NCBI GenBank assembly: GCA_963697285.1
Contig: CAVONI010000002.1
Location: forward strand, 675,866-739,865
Source of the DNA: JAEUQQ01 sp963697285
Lineage (GTDB): Bacteria; Acidobacteriota; Vicinamibacteria; Vicinamibacterales; JAFNAJ01
Direction of reading: 5' to 3'
DNA: 64,000 bases
The notes beneath the pieces were generated by a model, which searched no databases, was not told the origin of the DNA, and saw only the letters and a list, made by a program, of their open reading frames with translations. This document shows, in pieces, positions 36,822 through 45,641 of this stretch; the first letter of the stretch is position 1, and the number at the start of each line of letters is the position of its first letter. A program made the position numbers and the translations under genes.

Positions 36822-37280
36822 TTAACCGCGATATCCCTGTGCATCGAGCCGCTCGAGGTACCCCGCGAACGTGTCGTTGTAGAGCGCCCCCGGCCGGCGC
36901 TCGCGGACGCGCGCCGTCGCGTCGGCGCCCGTGTACCCGAGGTGGCACAGGATGACCCCCGCCAGGAGGGCCGAGCGGTTCAAGCCCATGGTGCAGTGCA
37001 CCAGGACCTTCTGGCCCTTGCGGATCAGCGACGCCGCCATCAACCCCAGGGCGTGCAGGCGGTCGAGGTCGGGCAGGTCGTCGTCTTCGATGTGGCAGTA
37101 GACGTAGAGCACCTTCCCCGGCTCCTCGCTGATGCCGGGGTCGATGCCGCGCTCGAGGTCGATGATCACGTTGATCCCCTGCTGGTGCACGGGATCCCAC
37201 ACGTTCGTGGCCGGCGAGATGAACAGCCGGCCCTCGTCGTCGATCTGGAAGAGCTCGAACAGGTCGGTCTCGTCGAACAT
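36822..37280 (-). CDS. Dual-specificity protein phosphatase
   Basis: 152 residues. The active-site P-loop HCTMGLNRSALL fits HCx5R(S/T), with the catalytic Cys near residue 95 and Arg seven on. DDDLPDLDRL upstream carries the general-acid Asp position. It should dephosphorylate Tyr or Ser/Thr residues, or a phosphorylated small molecule, in the cytoplasm. It lies 15 bp after the lipoprotein gene and is probably co-transcribed. The genome encodes a Ser/Thr kinase at 45.6 kb, but no direct link is shown. Confidence 0.87.
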   Translation of the reverse strand: MFDETDLFELFQIDDEGRLFISPATNVWDPVHQQGINVIIDLERGIDPGISEEPGKVLYVYCHIEDDDLPDLDRLHALGLMAASLIRKGQKVLVHCTMGLNRSALLAGVILCHLGYTGADATARVRERRPGALYNDTFAGYLERLDAQGYRG

Positions 37281-37295
37281 GCCTGCCCCCGCCCT

Positions 37296-38114
37296 CTAGC
37301 GGAACTCGATCGTGACCTTCGGGTCGTTGACCTTGATGCCCTTGACGCCCGACTTCGCCAGCGCCGCACGCGCCTCGGTCACGCTCATCCCCGGCCCGAA
37401 CGGGAGGCCGTCGAGCCCGGCGAGTGCCTCGGGGTTCGCGAACACCTTCTCCATGTCGAGGTCGAGGAGGGTCACCCGATTGCCCTCCACGTAGGGACTC
37501 GAGGTCCGGACGAGCGTGCCCTCGACGTCGACCAGCATCTGCACACGGAAGCCCTTGAACAGCATCTGCGCCATCGCCAGCTCTTCTGGCCTGGGCGCCT
37601 GGCCTCTCGGCTTGCTGCTCGTCGTTGGGCCCTCGGCTCCCGCACCGGGCTTGTCGGGGAACTCGATCGTCAGCACCGAGCTGCCCGCGGCGTTCTTCGT
37701 CATCGCCAGCCGCAAGGGCTGATCGCCGGTGCCACCGACGTTCTCGTTCAGCGCGAGCTGGTTCACGTCGTCGAACGCCAGCACGACCTTCACGCCGTCG
37801 AGACCGTCCTGCTTGAGCGGGGTTCGCGACACGAGCCGCACGCCCTTCATCTTCGCCAGTTCCGCCTTCAGCTTCGCCTCGTCGAAGGCGTCTTCGAAGG
37901 GGTTCGACGGCTTGGAACTGACGCTCGACGACCCGCCCATCTGCGAGGCGATCATCTGGCCCACCTGCTCCATCATGGCCGTGTTCATCAGCATCACCTG
38001 CTCGACGGTGCCGCTGCCGTTGGCCTTGAGCGTGACGGTCGTCGTGGACGTGAGGCATCCGCTGGCGAGCACAGCGGCGGCGAGGAGCGGAATCAGGGCG
38101 AGACGTCGGAGCAT
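37296..38114 (-). CDS. Predicted lipoprotein of unknown function
   Basis: 272 residues. MLRRLALIPLLAAAVLASGC is a lipoprotein signal with lipobox LASGC, cutting before Cys20. The remainder begins STTTVTLKANGSGTVEQ, a pattern shared by small secreted proteins that carry Gly/Ser-rich stretches. It contains a Lys/Val-rich alpha/beta-like region and ends IKVNDPKVTIEFR. GGAGGG lies about 7 bases before the ATG. I recognise no catalytic motif. It precedes the phosphatase gene in the same transcript. Confidence 0.7.
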   Translation of the reverse strand: MLRRLALIPLLAAAVLASGCLTSTTTVTLKANGSGTVEQVMLMNTAMMEQVGQMIASQMGGSSSVSSKPSNPFEDAFDEAKLKAELAKMKGVRLVSRTPLKQDGLDGVKVVLAFDDVNQLALNENVGGTGDQPLRLAMTKNAAGSSVLTIEFPDKPGAGAEGPTTSSKPRGQAPRPEELAMAQMLFKGFRVQMLVDVEGTLVRTSSPYVEGNRVTLLDLDMEKVFANPEALAGLDGLPFGPGMSVTEARAALAKSGVKGIKVNDPKVTIEFR

Positions 38115-38187
38115 TGGGGCCCTCCAGGGCACGGTGTCTAGTATCGGCGGATGAGACGCGAACGTGCAGGTGCCGGTTCGCCTACGT

Positions 38188-41100
38188 TCAGACGAAGTCG
38201 GCCACCCGCGACACGCTCAGGGTGCCCCGCCGCAGCGCGCGCAACTTCATCAGGTAGAAGATCACCGGCGTGATGACCAGCACGTGGATGGTGGACGTGA
38301 CCATCCCCCCGAGGATGGGCGCCGCCATCGGCTGCATGACGTCGACGCCGACGCCGGTCGCCCACATGATGGGCCCCAGCGAGACGATGGTGGTGCCGAC
38401 CGTCATGAGCTTGGGACGCAGCCGAAGCACCGAGCCCTCGACGGTGGCGTCGAAGATGTCCTCCGCCGTCAGGGGCACGCCCGCCCGGAGTCGTTTGTCC
38501 AGGGCCTCGTGCAGGTAGACGACCATCACGACGCCCGTCTGCACGGCCACCCCGTACAGCGCAATGTACCCGACCCACACCGCCACCGAGAAGTTGCTGC
38601 CCAGGTACCACTGGGCGATGACGCCGCCGGTCATGGCATACACGACCGACAGCATCACGATGAGGGCCTCCGACATCGAGTGGAACGCGAAGTAGAGCAG
38701 CACGAGGATCGCCACCAGCACCAGGGGAATCACGACCCGCAGGCGTTCGCGTGCGCGCAACTGGAACTCGTACTGGCCCGTCCACTGGAGGGTGTACCCC
38801 GCCGGCAGCGACACGCCCGCCGCCAACGCCTGCTTCGCCTGCTCGACGTAGCCGCCGAGATCGTGCGTGTCGGCGTCCACGTACACGTACCCGGCCAACT
38901 GCCCGTTCTCGTCGCGGATCATCGCCGGGCCCTCGCTCAGGGTGATGGTCGCGAGCTGGCCGAGGGGTACGTGCGCTCCACCCGGCGTCTTGACAAGGAC
39001 GCGCTCGAGCGCCGGCAGATCGTCGCGGAAGGCGCGATCGTAGCGCACGCTCACGGGATACCGCTCGCGGCCCTCGACCGTGCGCGTCACGGTCATCCCC
39101 CCCACCGCCGCCTGGATGACGTCCTGCACGTCGGCCATCGACAGGCCATAGCGCGCAATCGCGTCGCGGCGTATGTCGATGTCGGTGAAGTAGCCCTGCG
39201 TCACGCGCTCGGCATACACGCTGCGCGTGCCGGGCACCGACTGCAGCGTCGACTCGATCCGGCGCCCGATCTGCTGGATCACCTGCAGGTCGGGGCCGAA
39301 CACCTTGATGCCGACCGGGGTCTTGATGCCGGTGAACAGCATGTCGAGGCGGTTGCGGATCGGCATGGTCCACGTGTTCGGGAACCCGGCGAACTGCAGT
39401 TGCTCGTCGAGTTCCTGCTGGAGGCGGTCGAACGTCATCCCCGCCCGCCACTGCTCGCGCGGCTTCAGCACGATCGTGGTGTTCACCATCCCCATCGGCG
39501 AGTTGTCGGTCGCGGTGGTCGCCCGGCCGATGCTGCCGAAGACGCGCTCGACCTCCGGCACCTGCGCGATGAGCCGGTCCTGCACCTGCATCAGGCGGGT
39601 GCCCTCGGTCACCGACAGCCCGGGCGGCGCCGTCGGCATGTAGAGCAGCGCGCCCTCGTAGAGCGACGGCATGAACTCGGAGCCGATCTTCCCGATGAGC
39701 GGCAGGGTCAGCGGGATCAGCAGGACGTTGACGATGAGTGCGGCCCAGCGCCAGCGCAGGGCGAGCCGCAGGACGGGCGCGTAGATGGCCGTGAAGAAGC
39801 GCGACAGCGGGTTCGCGTGCTCGGGCCGGATCCTCCGGCCGCGCACGAGGTACGTCATCAGCGCCGGCACGAGCGTCACGGCCAGCAGCGTCGCGAACAG
39901 CATCGCGAACGTCTTGGTCCACGCCAGCGGCCGGAACATCCGGCCTTCCTGCGCCTCGAGCAGGAACACGGGCATGAACGAGACGATGATGATGGCCAGC
40001 GAGAAGAAGAGCGCCCGCCCGACCTGCTGCGCCGCGGCCACCACCTCGCGCGGTTGCTCGTCGTACGGCACGGGCGTACCGTCGGCGCGCGGTTCAGACA
40101 GCCGGCGATAGGCGTTGTCGACCATCACGATCGACGTGTCGACGAGCTCGCCGATCGCCAGCGCGATCCCGCCGAGCGACATGATGTTCGACGACACGCC
40201 GAGGTAGTACATGGGCACGAAGGCGGCCACGACGGTGATCGGCAGCGTGATGATCGGGATCAGGGCCGAGCGCACGTGGAAGAGGAACACCAGGATCATC
40301 ACCGACACGATCACGACTTCCTGCACGAGGGTGTCGCGCAGGGTCACGATCGACTCGCGGATCAGCCCCGATCGGTCGTACGTGGTCACGACGCGCACCC
40401 CTTGCGGGAGCGCCGTCTGGATGTCGGCAAGCCGCTGCTTGACGCGATCGATCACGCCGAGCGCGTTCTCGCCGAAACGCATCACGACGATGCCCCCGAC
40501 GACCTCGCCCTGTCCGTCGAGGTCGGCGGCACCGCGGCGCAGGTCGGGCCCCACGCCGACGCGCGCGACATCCTTCACGCGCAGCGGTGTCCCGCGCGCA
40601 TCCGAGCCGACGGCAATCGACTCGATGTCGGCAATCGACTTCAGGTAGCCGCGGCCCCTCACCATGTACTCGCGTCCCGCGAACTCGAGCAGGCGTCCCT
40701 CGACGTCGTTGTTGCTGCGCTCGATGGCCATCACGACGTCCTTCACGCCGAGGTTGACCGACGCGAGGCGCTGCGGATCGAGCGTCACCTGGTACTGCTT
40801 CACGAAGCCGCCAATCGACGCGACCTCGGCGACGCCGGGCACGCTGGCGAGCTGGTACCGCAGGTACCAGTCCTGCAACGAGCGCAGGTCGGCCAGCGTC
40901 CGGGTGCCGCTGTCATCGACCAGCGCGTACTGGAAGACCCACCCCACGCCCGTGGCGTCCGGGCCGAGCGTCGGTGACACGCCTTCGGGCAGCCGCGCGC
41001 GCAGCCCCTGCAGGAACTCGACGACCCGGCTCCGCGCCCAGTAGATGTCGGTGCCGTCCTCGAAGATGACGTAGACGTACGAGATCCCGAAGTCGGTGAA

Positions 41101-41352
41101 GCCGCGGACGGTTTTCACTTTCGGCGTCGAGATCAGGGCCGACACGATCGGGTAGGTCACCTGGTCTTCGATGAGGTCGGGGCTGCGGCCCTCCCACTCG
41201 GTCGCGACGATGACCTGGACGTCCGAGATGTCTGGCACGGCGTCGAGCGGCGTCCGGTACATCGCCCAGACACCCCACAGGGCCAGGCAGAGCGACGCGA
41301 TGATGACGATGACGCGCTGGCGGGCGCACCAGGCGATGAGGCGTTCGATCAT
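38188..41352 (-). CDS. cusA: Heavy-metal RND efflux pump, CusA/CzcA family
   Basis: 1054 residues, normal for HME-RND pumps. It starts IERLIAWCARQRVIVII and has RTPLDAVPDISDVQVIVATE, EDGTDIYWARSRVVEFLQGL, a transmembrane-4 segment ALAIGELVDTSIVMVDNAYR with the proton-relay acidic residues, and WTMPIRNRLDMLFTGIKTP in the pore domain. Met residues in that domain are at positions resembling CusA, pointing to Cu(I)/Ag(I), but Zn/Co pumps cannot be excluded. It exports metal across both membranes with the adaptor and channel encoded just upstream (12 bp and 5 bp gaps). Confidence 0.93.
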   Translation of the reverse strand: MIERLIAWCARQRVIVIIASLCLALWGVWAMYRTPLDAVPDISDVQVIVATEWEGRSPDLIEDQVTYPIVSALISTPKVKTVRGFTDFGISYVYVIFEDGTDIYWARSRVVEFLQGLRARLPEGVSPTLGPDATGVGWVFQYALVDDSGTRTLADLRSLQDWYLRYQLASVPGVAEVASIGGFVKQYQVTLDPQRLASVNLGVKDVVMAIERSNNDVEGRLLEFAGREYMVRGRGYLKSIADIESIAVGSDARGTPLRVKDVARVGVGPDLRRGAADLDGQGEVVGGIVVMRFGENALGVIDRVKQRLADIQTALPQGVRVVTTYDRSGLIRESIVTLRDTLVQEVVIVSVMILVFLFHVRSALIPIITLPITVVAAFVPMYYLGVSSNIMSLGGIALAIGELVDTSIVMVDNAYRRLSEPRADGTPVPYDEQPREVVAAAQQVGRALFFSLAIIIVSFMPVFLLEAQEGRMFRPLAWTKTFAMLFATLLAVTLVPALMTYLVRGRRIRPEHANPLSRFFTAIYAPVLRLALRWRWAALIVNVLLIPLTLPLIGKIGSEFMPSLYEGALLYMPTAPPGLSVTEGTRLMQVQDRLIAQVPEVERVFGSIGRATTATDNSPMGMVNTTIVLKPREQWRAGMTFDRLQQELDEQLQFAGFPNTWTMPIRNRLDMLFTGIKTPVGIKVFGPDLQVIQQIGRRIESTLQSVPGTRSVYAERVTQGYFTDIDIRRDAIARYGLSMADVQDVIQAAVGGMTVTRTVEGRERYPVSVRYDRAFRDDLPALERVLVKTPGGAHVPLGQLATITLSEGPAMIRDENGQLAGYVYVDADTHDLGGYVEQAKQALAAGVSLPAGYTLQWTGQYEFQLRARERLRVVIPLVLVAILVLLYFAFHSMSEALIVMLSVVYAMTGGVIAQWYLGSNFSVAVWVGYIALYGVAVQTGVVMVVYLHEALDKRLRAGVPLTAEDIFDATVEGSVLRLRPKLMTVGTTIVSLGPIMWATGVGVDVMQPMAAPILGGMVTSTIHVLVITPVIFYLMKLRALRRGTLSVSRVADFV

Positions 41353-41364
41353 GGCCGGCTCCCG

Positions 41365-43041
41365 CTAGCGTGCCGTGAGGCCAACCGTGTGCGAGGCGAT
41401 CGCCGCGCCTCCACGGGTGACGGTGACTGTCGCGTCCCACCGGCCGGCCATGGTGAATCGGCCCTGTCCGCGGTACTCGCCGCCTGCGACGTGCAGGAGG
41501 GCCACGTCGCTCTTCATCGCCGGCATGTTCATCGACGGCATCGGCGCCATGTAGAGGCGCACTGCCACGGCGGCATCGGTGACCGGGGCACCCTGGGCGT
41601 CTTTCACCGTGACCACGAAGGTGTTGTCACCGTTGCGCGGGGGGTCTGGGTCGGTGCGCAGCGTGATCACGTGGCGAGGGCCCTGGCTGGCGGCGCCGGA
41701 ACCGCCGTCGGAGGCGGAAGCGGGTGTGTAGCCGAGCATCGCCGCGCGCAACTGGCTCTCGGAGTCGAGGAAGAAGGCTGCCGCGCCGGCGACACGGTCG
41801 CCGATCTGGAGTCCGCGTGTCACCTCGATGCGGCCCTCCGCGCGGGTGCCGATCGCGATCTGCCGCGGCTCGAAGTAGCCGTCACCCTGCGAGACGAAGA
41901 CGAACTGGGCGACGCCGGTGTCGATGACCGCGTCGGTCGGGACGCTGATGACCTCGCGGGCGAGCGTATGCAGTTCCACGTTGGCGAACATCCCCGGGCG
42001 CAGGCGCGCACCACGGTTCGCCATGACGAAGCGGACCTTCGCGGTCCGCGTCTCCGGCGAGAGCGACGGCAGGATGAGCGCCACGGTGGCCGTGAAGGTT
42101 TCGCCGGGATAGGCATCGACCGTGACCGTCGCGCGCGCGCCGCGTCTCACGGCCGACAGGTCGCGCTCGTACACCTCGGCTTCCATCCACACGCTCGAGA
42201 GATCGGCGAGCCGGTACAGGCTCTCGCCGGGCATCACGCGCATCCCCTCGACCACGCGCTTCTCGACGACCACGCCGCTCGACGGCGACGTGATGGTGAT
42301 GGTCTCGCGCGGCGTGCGCGTCTGCTCGAGGGCCGCAAGGTCGGCCGCCGGCAGGTCCCACACGGCCAGCCGCTGGCGGGCGGCGTCGGCGAGGCGCTCG
42401 GCGTAGGCGCGTGCGTCGCCAATCGCGCTCGTGGCGGCCTGGTCGCGCGTGCGAAGGGCGAGCAGGTACTCCTGCTGCGTCGCGATGAGCTCAGGCGCAT
42501 ACAGGGTGAAGAGCGGCTGTCGCGCCGCGACCGATACGCCCGTGGCATCGACGAACAGCCGGCGCACGTAGCCTTCGACGCGCACGTTGACATCGCGATA
42601 GCGGGTCTCGTCGAACTGCACGGTTCCCACGGCCCGCACGTCGTGCGCCAGGCGCGTGCGCTCCACCGCCACGAGGCGCACGCCGATCAACTGTCGCCTG
42701 CGGAGGTCGAGTTCCAGCGGCGCTCGGGCATCGGGCGGCGCCGCCGACGCCGTCGACGTGACCGGCGCGGCGGCCGACTCGTCGGCGGCCGAACCCGGCG
42801 CGGCGGGAGGCAGCGAACTCGCCTTCACGAGGTCCATCCCGCAGAGCGGACAGGTGCCCGGCGTCGCCTGGCGCACCTCGGGATGCATCGGGCAGACGTA
42901 CTCGTCGGCGATCGCCGGTGCGAACCGGTGGCCGATGAACGGCAGGTGCGCACGGTAGCGGTAGGCGGCAACGCCCGTCGCGGCGAGCGCCGCAACGAGG
43001 CCGGCCACGAGGGCGAGACGAGCGACTGGGAAGCGTGACAT
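41365..43041 (-). CDS. cusB: CusB-type RND adaptor with heavy-metal-binding and FixH/YtkA-like domains
   Basis: 558 residues. After an N-terminal membrane segment (about 8-27) comes a heavy-metal-binding motif YVCPMHPEVRQATPG, followed by TCPLCGMDLV (residues ~48-70). The membrane-fusion core follows (GVRLVAVERTRLAHDVRAVG, RRLFVDATGVSVAARQPLF, GMRVMPGESLYRLADLSSVW). The last ~100 residues form a YtkA/FixH-like beta domain (MAPMPSMNMPAMKSDVALLH). Both ends are Cys/Met-rich, in keeping with periplasmic metal capture for CusA. The ATG at 43041 fits the membrane segment; longer starts do not. Confidence 0.9.
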   Translation of the reverse strand: MSRFPVARLALVAGLVAALAATGVAAYRYRAHLPFIGHRFAPAIADEYVCPMHPEVRQATPGTCPLCGMDLVKASSLPPAAPGSAADESAAAPVTSTASAAPPDARAPLELDLRRRQLIGVRLVAVERTRLAHDVRAVGTVQFDETRYRDVNVRVEGYVRRLFVDATGVSVAARQPLFTLYAPELIATQQEYLLALRTRDQAATSAIGDARAYAERLADAARQRLAVWDLPAADLAALEQTRTPRETITITSPSSGVVVEKRVVEGMRVMPGESLYRLADLSSVWMEAEVYERDLSAVRRGARATVTVDAYPGETFTATVALILPSLSPETRTAKVRFVMANRGARLRPGMFANVELHTLAREVISVPTDAVIDTGVAQFVFVSQGDGYFEPRQIAIGTRAEGRIEVTRGLQIGDRVAGAAAFFLDSESQLRAAMLGYTPASASDGGSGAASQGPRHVITLRTDPDPPRNGDNTFVVTVKDAQGAPVTDAAVAVRLYMAPMPSMNMPAMKSDVALLHVAGGEYRGQGRFTMAGRWDATVTVTRGGAAIASHTVGLTAR

Positions 43042-43046
43042 GGCGA

Positions 43047-44318
43047 TCACCGTGACTCGCTGTGCGACTGGCCGACGAGGTCGCCGGTCAGGACATCGAG
43101 GGTCGTGAGCGCACGATCGCGGTCGGCGCGCAGGCGAATGACGTCGAGCGCCGTCTCGTTGAGGCGGCGCGTGAGCTCGATCAGGGGGAGGAAGCCCGCG
43201 CGGTTGGCTGCGTAGTCGATGCGCGCGATCTCCAGGGCATGCTGCATCGCCGGCACGACGCTCGTCGCCAGCAACGCCCGGCGCCGTTCGGCCGAGTGGG
43301 CGCGCACGAGCAACTCGGCAACGGCCTGGCGGATCCGCAGCGCGGCGCTCTCGCGCTGCGCCGAAGCGGCGACGATGGCGGCGTCGGCGCTCTTGACCAT
43401 CTCGTCGATCCGGTGGCGTGCCCAGGGTGCGTTGGGCCACGAGATGCCCACGCGCGCCGTGAACGCATCGGTCATCGAGGGCATCGCCATGAGACCGCCC
43501 TGCACCACGTAGTCGGGCTTCCGCTCAGCGAGGCCGAGCGAGCGCTCGGCGACGGCCTGCTCGGTGGCGCGATCGACCTGGGCGAGGTCGGGATGCCACT
43601 GCACGACCCGCGCGGTCACGTCGGGTTCGGCCGGAAACGCGATGCCCGCATCGTCGCGTGGCGCGTCGAGCGGGCCGATGGGCGCGCTCGGAGCGCGATT
43701 CATCAGCGAGTTCAGTTGGACGCTGGCGAGGCGCTCGGCCTCCTGGGCCATCAGCCGCTCGTCTGCGAGGCGGCCCAGTTCGACGATCCCGGTCAGGACC
43801 TCCTGCTGTGCCCCGCTGCCCGCCGCGTATCGCAGTTCGGCGGCCTCGATGCCCTGGCGGACGAGCGACTCTGCCTCGTCGAGCCGGGCCTGCGTCTCGC
43901 GGGCGACCCTGATGTCCATGTACCGCTCGACGGCCTCGGTCGCCATGTCGAGGTGATGGCGATTCACGGCGACACCGGCGACCGCGACGTCGGCACGTGC
44001 CCGGGCAACGCGCAGGTCGCGTTTGCCCTTGCCGGGGATCTGCTGCTCGAGCATCACCATCCACTGCGCCGCGGCGGGGTTCCAGCGATCGAAGGGCCAT
44101 TGCCAGATCTGCAGGTCGACCATCGGCGGCGGGAGTCCCCGCTCGGCCGAGACCCGGGCGGCCACTGCGGCCACACCGGCCTCGATGGCCGCGAGATCAG
44201 GATGTCGGCTGACGGCCAGGCCGACCGCGTCTGTGAGCGGAAGCGGTGGCGCGGTCTGTGCGACGACGACCGACGACATCGACAGCAGGAAGACCGCTGT
44301 CGCGACATGACGAGCCAT
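43047..44318 (-). CDS. cusC: TolC/CusC-type outer-membrane efflux channel
   Basis: 423 residues with a signal peptide (residues 1-19, ending SSVVVAQ). The TolC fold is seen as two repeats of long helices; PLTDAVGLAVSRHPDLAAIEAGV is the first-repeat start and the second begins near WPNAPWARHRIDEM. It is the outer-membrane exit of the pump encoded downstream. The ATG at 44318 matches the signal peptide. Confidence 0.9.
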   Translation of the reverse strand: MARHVATAVFLLSMSSVVVAQTAPPLPLTDAVGLAVSRHPDLAAIEAGVAAVAARVSAERGLPPPMVDLQIWQWPFDRWNPAAAQWMVMLEQQIPGKGKRDLRVARARADVAVAGVAVNRHHLDMATEAVERYMDIRVARETQARLDEAESLVRQGIEAAELRYAAGSGAQQEVLTGIVELGRLADERLMAQEAERLASVQLNSLMNRAPSAPIGPLDAPRDDAGIAFPAEPDVTARVVQWHPDLAQVDRATEQAVAERSLGLAERKPDYVVQGGLMAMPSMTDAFTARVGISWPNAPWARHRIDEMVKSADAAIVAASAQRESAALRIRQAVAELLVRAHSAERRRALLATSVVPAMQHALEIARIDYAANRAGFLPLIELTRRLNETALDVIRLRADRDRALTTLDVLTGDLVGQSHSESR

Positions 44319-44380
44319 GAACGAACCCCCTCCGGGCGTGCGCCCGGGATGGCGGAGCCAGGGCTCCGCGCACCGTGTCA

Positions 44381-44400
44381 GGCCGCAACGCGTGCGGCCC
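44381..44400. repeat. GC palindrome, weak family B-like copy
   Basis: GGCCGCAACGCGTGCGGCCC: arms GGCCGCA/TGCGGCC. It lies between cusC and the small Cys-rich gene. The similarity to family B is limited to the GCCGCA arm, so membership is uncertain. Nothing else was seen in 44319-44461. Confidence 0.35.
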
Positions 44401-44461
44401 GCCTCCGGCATGCAACGGCGGGCAGACGTCGCCCGTCGCGTGAATGCCGACTCGCAGGGTT

Positions 44462-44827
44462 TCAGATCAGGAAGACGCCGTAGAGCAGGTGCGGTGAATC
44501 AGGGGGCCTGGCGCGGATGGTGTCGGCCAGGGCGCGAACGCGCCAGTGGCTCGCCAGGGTGGGCAGGTCGAGGGCGTATGCGTCCCAGTGCCCAGGGGCC
44601 GCAGCAACGGGCGCCGCACCGGTCGTGCCGGGGACGACGGGCGAGGTCGACTGCGAGGTGCTCGTGTGGCTGCAGCACGGCGCGCTGAGCGCTGGCGTGC
44701 GACAGTGGTCGGCCGCGCAGCACGCCATGTCCATCGCCTCGGCCTGCGCGGCGAACGCCGACACGGGCACGATGGGCGCCAGGAATGCCGCCAGCGCAAG
44801 AACCGCCACGAAACGACCCGACAACAT
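44462..44827 (-). CDS. Small Cys-rich secreted protein of the metal-efflux operon
   Basis: 121 residues. Residues 1-26 are a signal peptide (ending SAFAAQ). The mature start DMACCAADHCR and the following PCCSHTS hold five Cys and two His, fitting metal ligation. The remainder is Ala/Pro/Thr-rich with a conserved-looking end LLYGVFLI. It is the first gene of the cus run. A role as periplasmic copper/silver binder or sensor, like other small proteins at the head of cus or czc operons, is inferred from position and Cys content. Confidence 0.65.
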   Translation of the reverse strand: MLSGRFVAVLALAAFLAPIVPVSAFAAQAEAMDMACCAADHCRTPALSAPCCSHTSTSQSTSPVVPGTTGAAPVAAAPGHWDAYALDLPTLASHWRVRALADTIRARPPDSPHLLYGVFLI

Positions 44828-44900
44828 GCGGTGCACCGTCCGACGAGTGTCGCGGGGATCTCCCCGCCGTGTCAAGGAAGAACCCGGCGGCCGGCACGAA

Positions 44901-44920
44901 GGCGGCCGGCGCCGGCCGCC
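44901..44920 (-). terminator. Perfect 20-bp GC palindrome after yceI
   Basis: GGCGGCCGGCGCCGGCCGCC, 12 bp past the yceI stop on the reverse strand, followed by TTCG. It is a strong hairpin without a T tract, probably separating yceI from the cus genes downstream. Confidence 0.5.
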
Positions 44921-44932
44921 AGGCACCGAGAC

Positions 44933-45526
44933 TCAGGCCGCGGCCTTCTTGATGAGCTCGAGGTCGATGGTGATCTGGACCTGGTCGCTCACCACCAAGC
45001 CGCCGCCGTCAAGGGCCCGGCTCCACGACACGCCGAAGTCCTGCCGGTTGATCGTGGTCGTGGCCGTGGCGCCGACGCGGGTTTCGCCGCGCGTCCCCTT
45101 GATCTCGGCCGACGGCCCCTCGACCTCCAGGGCGACTTCCTTGGTCACGCCGCGCATGGTCAGGTCGCCGATGACGCGGAACTTGCCCGGGCTCACTGCC
45201 TCGGCGCGCTTCGACGTGAAGGTGATGGTCGGGAACTTCTCGACGTCGAAGAAGTCGGGGCTCTTGAGGTGCTTGTCGCGGCCCTCGTTGCGGGTGGTGA
45301 TGGTGGTGGCGTCGATCGTGGCCGTGACCTTGAGGCTCGCCAGGTTCTTGCCGTCGTACTCGACCGTGCCGGTGGTCTTGCCGAAGTCGCCGCGGACGGT
45401 CGACACCATCATGTGCTTCACCGAGAACTGCGCCGCCGAGTGCGCGGTGTCGATGTCCCAGGTCTGCGCGGCAGCGGGAACGGCGGCGGCCAATGCGAGG
45501 GCCAGGACGAGAATCATGCGCTTCAT
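44933..45526 (-). CDS. YceI-family periplasmic lipid-binding protein
   Basis: 197 residues. Signal peptide MKRMILVLALALAAAVPAAA (residues 1-20). The lipocalin-like YceI fold is marked by WDIDTAHSAAQFSVKHMMVS, TVRGDFGKTTGTVEYDG, FPTITFTSKRAEAV, DLTMRGVTKEVALEVEG and FGVSWSRALDGGGLVVSDQV. YceI proteins bind isoprenoid or polyprenyl chains; stress roles are known. AGAGGAG lies about 8 bases before the ATG. A promoter with an overlapping palindrome lies 75 bp upstream. Confidence 0.93.
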   Translation of the reverse strand: MKRMILVLALALAAAVPAAAQTWDIDTAHSAAQFSVKHMMVSTVRGDFGKTTGTVEYDGKNLASLKVTATIDATTITTRNEGRDKHLKSPDFFDVEKFPTITFTSKRAEAVSPGKFRVIGDLTMRGVTKEVALEVEGPSAEIKGTRGETRVGATATTTINRQDFGVSWSRALDGGGLVVSDQVQITIDLELIKKAAA

Positions 45527-45599
45527 GGACAAACTCCTCTGGAGGGTGACGTCACCGCGATAAGGCGAAGGTGGTGACTCGTGGTCTCTGCGAAAGTCT

Positions 45600-45630
45600 G
45601 TGTTATAACACGTTCATGGTCGGACGTCCA
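45600..45630 (-). promoter_or_regulatory. yceI promoter with operator-like palindrome
   Basis: Reverse strand TGGACG (45630-45625), 17 bp, TATAAC (45607-45602). The -10 lies inside the perfect 12-bp palindrome GTGTTATAACAC (45600-45611), rare AT-rich sequence here. A MarR/TetR-like repressor covering the -10 is a reasonable guess; the regulator is not in the window. Confidence 0.5.
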
Positions 45631-45641
45631 GCCTTCCGCGG

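Noticed and set aside
38164..40977. Very long open frame on the forward strand opposite cusA
   Set aside because: It is an antisense shadow. Composition is dominated by Arg, His, Asp and Gly from the mirrored codons of a GC-rich gene, and cusA is clearly the real gene.
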